From contig JBAKBP010007140.1 in assembly GCA_037953745.1 (NCBI GenBank), forward strand, positions 38,920-102,919: DNA of 64,000 bases, written 5' to 3'. The position numbers were made by a program, and so were the translations under genes. Shown piece after piece: positions 45,773-56,756 of the stretch; position 1 is the stretch's first letter, and the number at the start of each line of letters is the position of its first letter. Under the pieces are notes generated by a model. It ran no database searches, was not told where the DNA came from, and saw only the letters and a list, made by a program, of their open reading frames with translations. The DNA comes from Lithodes maja (taxonomy: Eukaryota > Arthropoda > Malacostraca > Decapoda > Lithodidae).

Positions 45773-46510
45773 TTCTGGAGCATCTTGTAATATTGTGAGT
45801 GAAGAGATATGCCAGAAGCTAAATGTTAGGGTGGTACCATGTAGCAAGAAACTGTATCCATACGGAGTTAACACTCCATTGGTACTAAAGGGTAAATTTC
45901 AGGCCGAGGTATCCTATAATGGTATAAAGTTGATAACTGAGGTTGTTGTAGTAGAGGGTACCAGTGCATCTTTGTTGGGGAAATGCACTGCCATGAAGTT
46001 GGGCATTCTCAAAATTGAAGAGTGTAAAACAGATAATCTTTGTGGTAATGAAGTAAACATGCTGAATAACAGTGGATATGAATATCTAAAAGATAAATAT
46101 AAGCCCCGTTTCACTGGTCTGGGTAAACTCACAAATTTTCAGTTAAAATTTCACGTAGATCATAATGTAGCACCAGTAACACAGCCTATGAGAAGAGTCC
46201 CATTTAATTTGAGAAAGGGCATTGAAAAGAAACTTAAGGAGTTAGAAGACCTTGACATTATAGAACCATGTAGAAGGACCAACTTCATGGATTTCTCCAC
46301 CAGTAGCAGTGCCTAAGTCAGAGAATTTGGAGGATATAATTTAGATTGTGTGTGGATATGAGGCGTGTGAATGAAGCTGTTTTGAGAACTAGACACCCTA
46401 TCCCAACAATTGATGAACTGTTGCTAGACATGAATGGTGCTAAGATTTTTTCTAAATTAGATTTAAAGTGGGGTTTCCATCAAATTGAACTAGCACCAGA
46501 AAGTAGAGAT
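45741..46510 (+). pseudogene. Protease and truncated reverse transcriptase of the third gypsy-like element
   Basis: Starting in another frame that overlaps the gag end by 32 bp, the protease reads FIVDSGASCNIV (Asp-Ser-Gly kept), followed by a linker (FNLRKGIEKKLKELEDLDII). Frameshifts lie near 46275 and 46335. Beyond them RT continues as CVDMRRVNEAVLRTRHPIP and FSKLDLKWGFHQIELAPESRD, then ends where the inverted-repeat element begins. The YxDD box is absent. Confidence 0.75.
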
Positions 46511-47003
46511 TATAGGTTTGACTCCTGTAAGGAGATAAAGAAAACCAAATATTTAGTAGTGGCCCCGTAATCATTGACGAACATGCCTATTACATAAGGC
46601 ATCCTCTTCAAACACTAATCCGCCGTAGTTTGAATCTACCGCGCAGAGCATTTAAAATCTGAGGAGCCTTCATCATGAGCGCACGCGACCTCACTCATGG
46701 CTTCAGTCATTATGAATTGGGTTCTCACTACGAAAAAAACTTCGTAAAAAATAAAAACAAAAAGAAAATAAGAATAACTATCCAATAAGCTTTCCATCAT
46801 ATCGTAGATGTACTTGTGTGGATCTTTGACCAGACGCTGATTCAGGCGTCATTCTTCCTTCACTGACATATCAAGTAAACCAAAATCCTTAATACATCAA
46901 CGAATGGAAAGGGGATGGTCGGGAGGGCCCCAGTCGTCAATGATTACGGGGCCACTACTAAATATTAGGTTTTCTTTATCTCCTTACAAGAGTCAAACCT
47001 ATA
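46511..47003. mobile_element. Hairpin element with about 70-bp inverted ends (493 bp)
   Basis: Bases 46511-46580 are the near-perfect reverse complement of 46934-47003: TATAGGTTTGACTC with GAGTCAAACCTATA at the rims, and AGTAGTGGCCCCGTAATC with GATTACGGGGCCACTACT inside. TA is the only possible target duplication. The inner GTGGCCCC part belongs to a dispersed family (43553, 47009), but the outer 45 bp do not occur in those copies. No coding frame. Confidence 0.7.
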
Positions 47004-47867
47004 ATTTATTAGTGGCCCCTCCATCATTGACGAACATGCTTGATTTCTAAGACTGGAGGGGGACATTTGTAATCATATCATAACTCTAGAAAAGCAGATA
47101 ATCAAACAACCACATAGTATTCTTACTTTTGTAAAAAAGAGATATTCGGGTGCATAAACTTTATACAGCCTAAATCTTCAAAAAGGGGTACAAGCAGGAG
47201 CGTGCTTCAAAGAAGCCTGCTTGAAAAAGGGTTAACTCTGAGACTCTGTGCACAGATCTGCTAGTTAAGAAGGCACCCCACTTAAAGTAAGTGGTGAAAA
47301 CTAAAAACTTATAAGTTTACATGTGCACATATAAACCCCATTAACTAGTGGATATATTCCTAAAAATATAACCAAACATAAATGAATTCTTGTACATTCG
47401 TAGAAGTACTGAACTTGTGTACTTATGCAGAGGTAATTACTGCAAAAGTAAAAGTCGTAGTTACCACTACCGAGATTTCTCAAAAATCTATTGCTTCACA
47501 GCCAAAGCTACTTACAACAAGAATTGTCGTAACACTACTATTGGCTTTTAGCACAATTTCCTGCAATGAATACTACAGAGAAATTTTATAATACAATGCC
47601 TACAACCAGTATCACAGCTCGTATGTTCCGAACACATACTCCGGAGGGGTCTAGGGTGTCCTATGTCACACTGACTGCACCCCCCCCCCCCCCCCCATTT
47701 TTCTTGAAATTAAAAAAAACGTGACTAAAAGGGCCACCTAGACCCTCTGCCGTAAAGCTATACATGGTAAGGAAGGGTTGTCCAGAGCTACTGAAAGGTA
47801 TCGAGGCAAAAACTCCTGATTAGAGGCCCACAACTGTGTGGACGTAATAACTTTCACCGAAAGATTA
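47004..47867. other. GTGGCCCC-element fragment and unassigned spacer
   Basis: TTATTAGTGGCCCCTCCATC at 47007 starts another partial copy of the dispersed element. The rest has short frames without motifs and a run of 17 C at 47680-47696. Confidence 0.45.
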
Positions 47868-48496
47868 TTAACCTAACAAGTGCGCATGGGGGTAATTGAA
47901 AACGTCCCCCTGTGCTGACGTATTTGAGGTGTTTCCGTCACTAAAATATTCATTGTACCATTAATAGCATTAATAATTATCCATATGCACCTATTATGGG
48001 TTGATTATAAAGGTATTAACCTGAAACAACAATAAAACAAGTGAAAACAGCGTTTGGATGGTCAAAATCGGAGATATAGCCCGCGAGTTGTATAATGTAT
48101 GGGTGAGGCAAACTGCTTTCCCGCCAATTTCCCCCAAGGCCACTGAGACACAGTCGATCGATACTCTCTCTCGCTCTCTTGCACTCGCTTGCCATCAGTG
48201 ATGACAACACCCTGCTTGCAACTCGCTAATGTTAGCACGAAAATATACCTCAGAATAAGGGAATAATAGGGAAAATAGGTGATAACTGAAGGAGAGGAGG
48301 AAAGTGGGGAAGGAGGGGAGGTAGAGGACTGAGATTTTGCATGGCCCAGGGGCCAAAAAAATATAAAAAAATAAAAATAAAAAAAATAATTTGTTTTCGA
48401 TGTCAAAAGTTGATTTTTTATTTTACTTACTCTCAAGAGTCTTCCCGCAGTCCGCCGGGGGAACTCTTAAGAGTCTCCCCGCAGCTCCCGGGTTAA
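47868..48496 (+). mobile_element. TTAA MITE family A, copy A5
   Basis: Left end TTAACCTAACAAGTGCGCAT, right end GCAGCTCCCGGGTTAA with two subterminal units. Its right TTAA (48493-48496) is also the left TTAA of copy A6. Confidence 0.9.
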
Positions 48497-49125
48497 CCTC
48501 TGAAGTGCGCATGGGGGTAATTGGAAACGTCCCCCTGTGCTGACGTATTTGAGGTGTTTCCGTCACTAAAATATTCATTGTGCCATTAATAGCATTAATA
48601 CTTATCCATATGCGCCTATTATGGGTTGATTATAAAGGTATTAACCTGAAACAACAATAAAACGAGTGAAAACAGCGTTTGGATGGTCAAAATCGGAGAT
48701 ATAGCCCGCGAGTTGTATAATGTATGGGTGAGGCAACCTGCTTTCCCGCCAATTTCCCCCAAGGCCACTGAGACACAGTCGATCGATACTCTCTCTCTCT
48801 CTCTTGCACTCGCTTGCCATCAGTGATGACAACACCCTGCTTGCAACTCGCTAATGTTAGCACGAAAATATACCTCAGAATAAGGGAATAACAGGGAAAA
48901 TAGGTGATAACTGAAGGAGAGGAGGAAAGTGGGGAAGGAGGGGAGGTAGAGGACTGAGATTTTGCATGGCCCAGGGGCCAAAACAAAATAAAAAAATAAA
49001 AAAATAAATTTTTTTTTTTTTTTTTTCGATGTCAAAAGTTGATTTTTTTTTTCACTCACTCATAAGAGTCTCCCAGCAGTCCGCTGGGGGAACTCTTAAG
49101 AGTCTCCCAGCAGTTCCCGGGTTAA
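48493..49125 (+). mobile_element. TTAA MITE family A, copy A6 (tandem with A5)
   Basis: Left end TTAACCTCTGAAGTGCGCAT, right end CAGTTCCCGGGTTAA. Same orientation as A5 with no base between them. Together with the left flank (AAAGATTATTAA) and right flank (TTAAAGATTTC) this reads as one insertion site holding two elements. Confidence 0.9.
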
Positions 49126-49439
49126 AGATTTCAGCATATCTTTTATCTGTCCAAAAGAATTAAGCATAACTTCTTAATCCTCATAAAGATGAAGCATATC
49201 TTTATTAAAGATGAAGTCTTTCAAGTAACCCTTTACACTTGAAACACTAGTAAGATTCAGGCATCTTTTTATCCCATAAAAAGTCTAAGCCTATCTTAAT
49301 CTCTAATCCGGCTTCTCCCAGAAGCCCTCATAGATCGCCGTCTTGAAGGCCGTGATACCCTATTGTATCAATCAATTGTTTGGCAAATTATCTCGAATCG
49401 CAAATCCGTTAATATAACCACCCGAAGGTACAACCGCCG

Positions 49440-49600
49440 GGTTTTATATACAAGGACCCCAATGGAAATACGCCTAACGGCCTTATTGGGCTATCCTTAG
49501 TTGGAATTATGCAAGGCTGGTACATGTCATATTTATAACATACTATGTGGTACCAACTCTGTAAATTGCTAACTGAATAAATATTATTATTATTATTATT
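49440..49600 (+). repeat. LINE 3' tail ending in (ATT)n
   Basis: A 3'-untranslated-like stretch with GGCCTTATTGGGCTATCC ends AACTGAATAAATATT followed by ATT repeats, the usual tail of CR1/L2/Jockey-type LINEs. No coding part is preserved upstream. Confidence 0.5.
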
Positions 49601-49627
49601 AGGGGTTCGTCCCCTACGGGGAACCCC
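49601..49627. repeat. Strong hairpin GGGGTTC...GAACCCC
   Basis: GGGGTTC and GAACCCC pair around an inner CCCC-TAC-GGGG, directly after the (ATT)n tail. Origin not recognised. Confidence 0.6.
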
Positions 49628-50500
49628 TATTGTAATCATTAAACCTGGAATTTCATCCAAATTCTTCTTACGCGCCGGTTTCGACGCAATAACTCCAGAA
49701 CCGCTTTTTGGATCGGGATCAAACTTTCACAAGAGATGCGTTTTTGTATTGGGCAACTTTTGATATGCTAAACATCCGGCATGGTGGCCAAACAGGTCCG
49801 TGGCAGCCGATTTCCCGAAAAACTTGAAGCTTAAATACCGTCTCTCCCACTCACAAGAAACGACTGGGCTTTGGCATACGCACTCCCCTACTAATGCTCC
49901 GCAAATTTTATAGAGAAGGTTTTGCTTTTGCACGTGGGTTTTTTTCCGGCAATCTTGAAAAAACCTCGAATTCCACTTAAAATTCCACATCTTGAAAACT
50001 ACGCCGATGATCAGAGACATGCTTGCGTAGTTGGGTGAGGCTCGCGATTCCGAACGTTTTGATACCAAAAAAATATAAATGGGTGGAATAGTTTGGCCGC
50101 AGCATTGAAAACTGTCTATTCTTAAATTACTTTAAAACCGAATTCGCTACCCACACAAAGTTTACCGTCTACAGTCTATAGGCTTCCACGCATCGCCCAG
50201 TTTTGCTTAATAACATAATCTCTTTATTATTCAGTCCTATCTTTTGTTTTTTTATTTAACTCTCTCAAAACCGTTCGAGTCCCTACGAATTCCAGCAATT
50301 ATTTAGCCAACCTACCTATACATACCTACCCTACCAAATAATAATGATAAATTCAAATTTATTTTTGGTGAATGACAGAGTATTGGCTAAGGTTTTTAAC
50401 AATTCCTCCCTTTGCCAAATGCTTAGTTTAATAACAATGATATGGACCTTTAAAGTTTTGGCAATTGCCCGTGTGACTCGTAGTTTAACCCTCCTAAAGT
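49628..50500. other. Spacer, nothing recognised
   Basis: No domain-bearing frame on either strand. TTTAACCCTCC at 50484 looks like a TTAA-element end but has no partner. Confidence 0.4.
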
Positions 50501-50504
50501 GTTA

Positions 50505-51058
50505 CCACGAAATACCGCTAGATCCTTTCTCAAAAGTCGCTAGCATGTTGCTACATAGCCAAACAATGTTAGGATAATGCTGCAATTTCAAAAGAGTTTT
50601 GGTTTGTTTGTTTTGCAAATTTTACAATGTAGTATGACTAGAATGTCTGAAATTTTCAAATTATCCCTAGTAAATGTCTCTAGATATAAAAGAAATGGCT
50701 GCTAGATTGAAGTAAATAGCTCTACATTTAGCGGTAATATGTAGCTTTACAACTGGTACCACTGCAACCACCACCTCCCTCCCACTCTCCCAGTATGTGT
50801 CCACAAAATACCGCTAGATCCTTTCTCAAAAGTCGCTAGCATGTTGCTACATAGTCAAACAATGTTAGAATAATGCTGCAATTTCTAAAGAGTTTTGGTT
50901 TGTTTGTTTTGCAAATTTTACAATGTAATATGACTAGAATGTCTGACATTTTTAAATTATCCCTAGTAAATCTCTCTAGATATGAAAAAATGGCTGCTAA
51001 ATTGAAGTAAATAGCTCTACATCTAGCGGTAATATCTAGCGATACAACTGGTAACACT
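50505..51058. repeat. Tandem duplication, unit about 296 bp
   Basis: AATACCGCTAGATCCTTTCT occurs at 50511 and 50807, and the similarity continues for about 250 bp in each unit (AAAGTCGCTAGCATGTTGCT, AAATGGCTGCTA). Differences are scattered substitutions. Confidence 0.85.
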
Positions 51059-51382
51059 GCCTAGCCCTTCCTTCCTATCTTCTTCCTCCCTCATATGTAT
51101 CAACAACCACTCTAGTGAACTTTCGGTATTTAGTTTATTCAGCTTAATACTATTTATCCACATAAAATAGAAACCTATCACGATTGTTGTCTAATACAAC
51201 CATAGATAATGCTATTACATATTATTTGAACATGAGGTCAAATTTAGCAGTTGTGTTTACCTTGAACAGTAATTGACAGTCTGAGACAGAACCGAAAGCT
51301 TCTCTTGCCGTGTAGTACTCAAAGAAAGCAGGGGTACTTAAGCCAAGTCAGAGATGCAGAGGTAACTTTCACAATGCATTAT

Positions 51383-51819
51383 AACCCTAGACAGATGGTG
51401 ATGGGCTGGTCTATCAGAGTGAGAACTGAGCAATCTCTGCCATACCCATAGCTTACTCTGACTGTTCCTTTTACTTATATATTTTCTAGATCTCGAGTGA
51501 CGGCGTCTCTAACGTGGATTGACCTCCCAATCTACCAAGATTGGAAGCCAAAGCGTCACATTTTTCCCTTGCCCCTCAACTTTCTCTTCATAATTGCTGA
51601 GGGACACAGGGCCCTGGGTGGGGCTTTGGTTTCCCGGGCATTTCCGCACCCTCCTCAGCTCCCCGCCATGGAGTGGCTTCGGTCACCCAGGCTTTATTGT
51701 GGTCGGCGGGGAGGGTTCTGCGGGGGTGCTCGGTTATGGCCTTGGCCTTGCTCAGGGCCTTGGGGCTGTTCGGCCAGGCAGCTTGGGGAACAACAACAAC
51801 AACAACAACCCTAGACAGA
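51383..51819 (+). mobile_element. Retroposon of about 411 bp with (CAA)n tail
   Basis: The 13-bp direct repeat AACCCTAGACAGA (51383-51395 and 51807-51819) surrounds a segment ending in CAACAACAACAACAACAA. A 13-bp duplication and a simple tail indicate LINE-mediated insertion. The GC-rich part at 51600-51780 (GGGCCCTGGGTGGGG) has no open frame of known type. Family unknown, perhaps a SINE. Confidence 0.7.
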
Positions 51820-52368
51820 CACCAATATACCACTAAATCAGACAAATATCACTACAAAAAAGATAGGAAAATATTATATTAATGTCCTAGGTATTTGAAA
51901 TTATGCAAATGAGTAAAATCCATTATGATATAATGATAATGGGATTGATTAGTATCTGGCAAGTGTTGCACAAAATTTTCTGAACGTATGCGAACTTCGG
52001 AGTATTTATCCCATTAATATACACATCTATCACTATTTAAATGTAATACAACCATACACAGTGCTATAACATATTATTTGAACATAATATAGGATGCTCT
52101 TTCCTTTAAACCATTTTCTATATCTATTCACGAAATATATAGGCCTAGCCTAGGCAACGCTACCGGTAGGTACGAATTTATCAGTTCAAATTTTGATTGA
52201 GAGTGGGATTAGGCCTAGGCCTAGCCTAGGGCTTAACATGGGATACTGTTTGGGGTTTGGGAATAGACTGAGGCTGCTTTAGGCCTAATTAGGTAAAATT
52301 AGTCAAATCGAGACAATTCCATAGCCTAGGCCTATTAAGCAAATATTTTACCAATCTACAATAGGCCT
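51820..52368. other. Spacer, nothing recognised
   Basis: AT-rich DNA with several AGGCCTAGGC strings (52140-52230). Confidence 0.4.
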
Positions 52369-52374
52369 AATTTG

Positions 52375-52670
52375 TTAGTAGTCTTGGCAAATCCAACGTC
52401 AAGGCTATTAACCTAATTGCAATGACGACTTGTCTATTTTGACTGCTATGTCGTCATTCCAACCGCGGTTAAAAAGAAAACGTCTAGAGTCTACTCCTTA
52501 TCTTGCTCTAGGAGACGTTGTACATTAACCAAAACTACCACCGAAGGTGAAAAAAGCATAGAAGAGAAGAAAAAGGGGTTTACCTTAGTTACCGCTTAAG
52601 GCCCATCCCGTGTTCCGTCATGTGCAGATCCCTGTCGAACGTGCGCATGAGCGACCCTCTCTTGTTATCA
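52375..52670 (+). repeat. Left inverted terminal repeat of the DIRS-like element
   Basis: It is the reverse complement of the right repeat from TTAGTAGTCTTGG to CTCTTGTTATCA. It holds the intact site ACCGCTTAAGGCCC, the empty site of MITE A7. Confidence 0.85.
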
Positions 52671-54440
52671 TTTTTTCACGCGCCTCCATTGATTGAGTCC
52701 GCTTTTGTTGTGCTCCTTCAATTCACCCTGTTTTAGGTTCGTTTCGGCTTTTCTGGCCTTCTTTTTGCTAGACAGATGTTACGTGATCTAGGACACACCT
52801 AAATGGGCTCCTTAGTGTGTTTAATGGAGACGCGTGTGGAAATAGCTACCGAAGGTACGGGGGCGCTTGGCGTTCCCCGTCTATATGTTTTCATTCTTTC
52901 TCTTTTCATATTCTTTTTTCCTGTTAGTCTGGGCATAGTTTAGCTTTTAGCTTCGATTAGCCTAGCTTGTTTATCATTCAGGTATTGCTATGCCCTTATG
53001 AGTTCTCATTTTTTTCATAGCCTAGGTGTACAGTTGGTTCACAATCTGAGATTTCGTGGTGGCGGTGCTGTTTGTAGGTTTGTGTCAGCCGCATAACTAG
53101 CGTTTATTCCCGAGTCCCCCCTTTCGAGCCTTCACTGTGTCTCAAGGGCCTGGGCGCTTAGTGGTTCGTGATACCCAGAGGTACCCCACGGGGGCCTCTC
53201 CCTCACTCCACAGGGTTTTTTCGCCCCTGACACATTCTCTACTCGCGGCTAGGCCACCCTTTTTCTCACCAGTTTCATTACTGGTTTTTTGTGTTTCCCT
53301 TCCTGTTTTCACCTCCATCCTTTCATAACTTTTGCCCAATCCTGGGGTACCCCACGGGGGCCCCTGTTGTGCCAAACCACCCAACCTGCCACTTCTCCTC
53401 ATGGGCTTTGCTCTATCTCTGTGGGTTGGGTGGTTCCCAGGGGATGTGCCTCCTCTCCCCTGGTGTGCCTTCCTTGCCTCTCCCTTGACCGGTCGAGTCA
53501 GGATATTATCAAGGAAGACACTGCTCAGCTAGATGGTCACGGTCATCTTCGCTTGGAGTTCATAAGGAGTTGACGCTTGTTTGCCGGCCTTTTTTGGTTT
53601 TCCTAGACGCCCCTCTCACTTGTTCGGCACCGGGCCCTCTTGGCAGGTCCCGCAAATTTGCGGAGTGCTCGATTCGGCCCTCTGGGTCGTTTCGGCTCCC
53701 CGCAAATTTGCGGGGATCGCTGGGGGGTCGCGTGACGATGTGGGAGGTTTGTGTCGGTACGGATCTACCTCCATTGGCCCGCAAATTTGCGGTTATAGTT
53801 GGCTTTCACTGTTGACCCTTTTTTGTGTCATATTGTTGCCTGATACTATATTGGTGTATGCACTTTCCTGGTGTTATAGGCCCTGCATATAAGATGTTGA
53901 GTGGTGGTTAACACTTTCTCCATCTTTGCAGGTTCTGCTGGTGCTCTTCCGCCTCGGCCGCCCTCCTCACCTACCTCTGTGCTCCCGGTTTAGGGTGAGT
54001 ACAGATGCCTGTTTGCATGTGTGTTCCTGTTTCCCCATGCTCCTTCCCTGGTTCTTCTTGGACATTCTCTACACTTACACCTTCGACGTGCTGATTCTGG
54101 TGTGTGTTCTTCTCGTGCTGGTCGGCTGCTTTGCTTTCGCCTTGGTTGTCGCTCCCCGTGCTTGGTGAGCCACATGTCCTGCTTGCGCCACTCGCTCTTT
54201 GTGTCCTCTACGGCCTACCTCCCTGCTCTGTGTGGCCCGTGTCTGGCCCTGGTGGTTGTGCTGCTCCATGGCCCTGGTTCCTCGGCGGCGGCTGTGGCCT
54301 CTGCTTCCCTTCCGTCGGTGTGGCCGATGGTCTCCCGCCACATTGGGCCTGTGGGCCGCCGTTCCCCGGCCTTTGTTGCCGCCCGGTTCCGCGTCACCCT
54401 GGGTATCCCTGACCCGACTGCCGGCCGTTCACCCCAGCCC
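52671..54440 (+). other. 5' internal region of the DIRS-like element
   Basis: No domain is recognisable. Composition shifts from normal to A-poor near 53100. Three palindromes CCGCAAATTTGCGG lie at 53650-53663, 53699-53713 and 53778-53792. A Gag-like protein is expected here in such elements, but I cannot identify one. Confidence 0.5.
53650..53792. repeat. Three copies of the palindrome CCGCAAATTTGCGG
   Basis: Identical 14-bp palindromic cores at about 53650, 53699 and 53779, spaced 49 and 80 bp apart. They are the most A-rich words in an A-poor region, which suggests they are conserved sites, perhaps bound by a protein. Confidence 0.7.
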
Positions 54441-54443
54441 GTA

Positions 54444-54680
54444 GCCTCGTAGGTGGCGCTCTCGTCTCACACGCGAGGGGTCGGGGGTTCACTCCCAGAC
54501 CGGGCGGTGACGAATTGGGCTTGTCTCCTTTCATGTGTTAGCCTCAGTTCACCTAGCTGTAAATAGGTACCTGGAATTCGTGGACGACGTTGTGCCGTCC
54601 CATCTGGGGTTGGCACACATGGTACAAGGCGGGCTGGGTATCATATGGTTCACCTCCGCTACTGGTCAACCTAAGCCTCC
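54444..54680 (+). repeat. tRNA-derived SINE inside the DIRS-like element
   Basis: The tRNA-like head has GTGGCGCTCTCG (A box) and GGGTTCACTCC at 54484-54494 (B box). It is followed by the core CACCTAGCTGTAAATAGGTA, which is frequent in metazoan SINEs. Its A content is normal, unlike the surroundings. Confidence 0.65.
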
Positions 54681-54874
54681 ACGCTCTCGCTCGCCTCGCT
54701 ACTGCCCCTCGTCGTCCTCCTGATCTCCTTGACGTCGCCCGTCGCCCTCGTCTTGGTTCTCGCCCTGAGGCCGGGGTTAGCGGCTCTGCTCCTATGCGCC
54801 CTCCCCTGGCCTCTACGGATAGGGGCTCTCCTCCCTTCCGCCCGCTTTCCTAGCCCAGGCGACTTCCTCTTACG

Positions 54875-56032
54875 TTGTCCTCTCCGCGCGCGGTTGTTCG
54901 TGCTGTCGCTGGCCCTCTGCTCCCTCCTACACTGTCCAGGAGGGTCCGCCTGGGTGTCGTTGCTTCTCCTACTTCACCTGCTTCAGTGCCTCTTCTTCCT
55001 TCACGGTCTCGTCCCACGGTGGGGGTCCCTCCCTCCTCCGCCTCGGTGTCGGGCCGCCCTGTTCTCTCAGCCCCGGGGGTCCTTGCTCTGTTTCCCCCTG
55101 CGGCTCCTTCTGGCCTCCTTTCCCCCGGCCAGCCTTCCCCCTCCCGTCGTCCTGCTCCTCCTCCTTCTTCTCTTCCTGCCCTTCACTTCCCGTCTCGCCT
55201 GGGGGGTACCCCTCCTCTTGCCTCGGTGAGGTTTCGGGGTCCCCCTTTTCGCGGGAGCTGTCGTGTCGCTGGAAGAGGGGGATGGTGCTGTTTCCCCCTC
55301 GGCCGTTTCGTGTTCGGGGACGGGTCCCTCTACGGCGACGCGGCCGTCGTCGCTCGCCTTCCTTGGGTCGCGACGCTGCTGGTTCATGTCGTGGGTCTCG
55401 CTCCCGCTCACGCTTGTCCCTGCGGACCGGCCCTTCTGGGTGGGGGGGGGGTCGCCTCTCTCGGTTCGATTGTTGGCTTTGCGGGACTGGGTTGTGTCAC
55501 GCTTCGACGGGTGCTTGGCGTCGTTGGCCGCCTCCCTCTTCTCGCGCTTCTTGGCGGTGCCTCACCCTCAGCGCCTCGCCCTTCCTACCCCTGCTACGGT
55601 CCCGCTCCCTTCTGCAGGCCTCCGCTCTGGTCAGACTTCAGCCGCACTGACCTCCTTCCGGCTGTTCAGTCCCTGGCTGTGTTGACGGGTCTGTCCTCCT
55701 ATGGGACGGGTTTGTGTGGCGCCGGTACGCCTGGCTTCGCCGTCATGCTCGGTCGCCCTCTCCCCTTGGAGGCCTGGTTTGCTGTGGCCTTCGCCTTCAC
55801 ACCGTTCCGTCGACGGCTCTCCTTCGGTCCCTCCCTTAGGTTACTCGCCTTGACGTTGGACTGGGGTCGTCCCTGCTTTTGCCTCCTCTTGTGTCTGTCG
55901 GCAGGTTGGCCGGCGCGTTCTGGTCCTGGATGGGCGCGCCCATTCTTGAACTTTGTTCTATTGCTACCCTGTTCTTCTCTCACCCGGATCAGGCCTCTGT
56001 CGCCACGGTTCTTCCCTTGCGACGGAGGGTGA
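54875..56032 (+). other. Unassigned open frame in the A-poor region
   Basis: A 385-codon open frame, but long frames arise easily here because stop codons need A. The Ser/Pro/Leu-rich translation shows no domain I recognise. It may cover the Gag-like part of the element. I do not claim it as a gene. Confidence 0.2.
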
Positions 56033-56645
56033 CGGACTTCTTGTCTTGTCTTTCGGTTCCCTCCAGCCGTCTGTCCCCGCCTGCGGCTTTTCGGGGCGTC
56101 TGCGCCAGGCGCTCTTCGCGAGGGTTTGGACCGCGTTCTGCGGGTCCACCTTCGGCTCGCGGTGTCTTTGGTTCCCGAGCTGCAGGCGGTTTTGTGCGCG
56201 GCAACTCGGCGCTGCCCGACAGTGCGGTCCTCGTTCTGCCGGCCGGCCCCCTTGGATATTCGTCAGGGTTTGTTGTACTCTGCGCTAAATACGTCGGGGT
56301 TGTTTCAGCTGGTTGCTTGGGTATGCTCGCTTCTCTGTCGGCGGCCCCTGCTTCCGACACGCGTCGACGCGCTGTGTCATTGCGGTCCCTGCTTCCGTCA
56401 CGCACCGTCGTGCTGTGTCGCACGCGGGGTCTTCTCAGTCCCTTCCTTCTGCCGGTCCTCTTCGGGGTGCTGCTACAAGTGCTGCCGCCTTGCGCAGCCG
56501 CAGGAATGGGACGTTGCAGGCCAGTGCGTCGATTCCGCCTCGCCCTTCTGTTCTTGCCCCTTTTCATCCCCGCTGTGTCGGGGCTGGCCGGCCTTCCACT
56601 TCCGGCCGCCCTTCGACGTGGTCTGCCACGCGCCGGCCTGGGGTT

Positions 56646-56667
56646 GGGGGGGGGGGGGGGGGGGGGG
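56646..56667. repeat. Poly-G tract of 22 bases
   Basis: A homopolymer run within the DIRS interior. Confidence 0.9.
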
Positions 56668-56756
56668 TAGAGGTCGACGTGGCGCTCGTGCCCGCACGGC
56701 CCGTACCGAGGGTACCTCCGCGTCAACACAATGTGTAGTTCTCTGGGTCGGCCTCC

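Larger units (their letters stand above)
43801..46510 (+). mobile_element. Degenerate third gypsy-like element
   Basis: An LTR-like end (AATAAA at 44476, then GAGGACTTAACA ending at 44554) is followed by AATGGTGACGAGGATGG, a primer-binding-like site. Gag and the start of pol follow and are broken off at 46510 by an inverted-repeat element. The LTR start was not identified, and no RNase H or integrase lies beyond. Confidence 0.65.

Noticed and set aside
50484..50500. TTTAACCCTCCTAAAGTG as the end of another TTAA element
   Set aside because: No inverted partner followed by TTAA was found within a reasonable distance.
53137..54452. Overlapping open frames at 53137-53328, 53289-53573, 54021-54452 as genes
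   Set aside because: Multiple frames are open at once owing to composition; none shows a recognisable domain.
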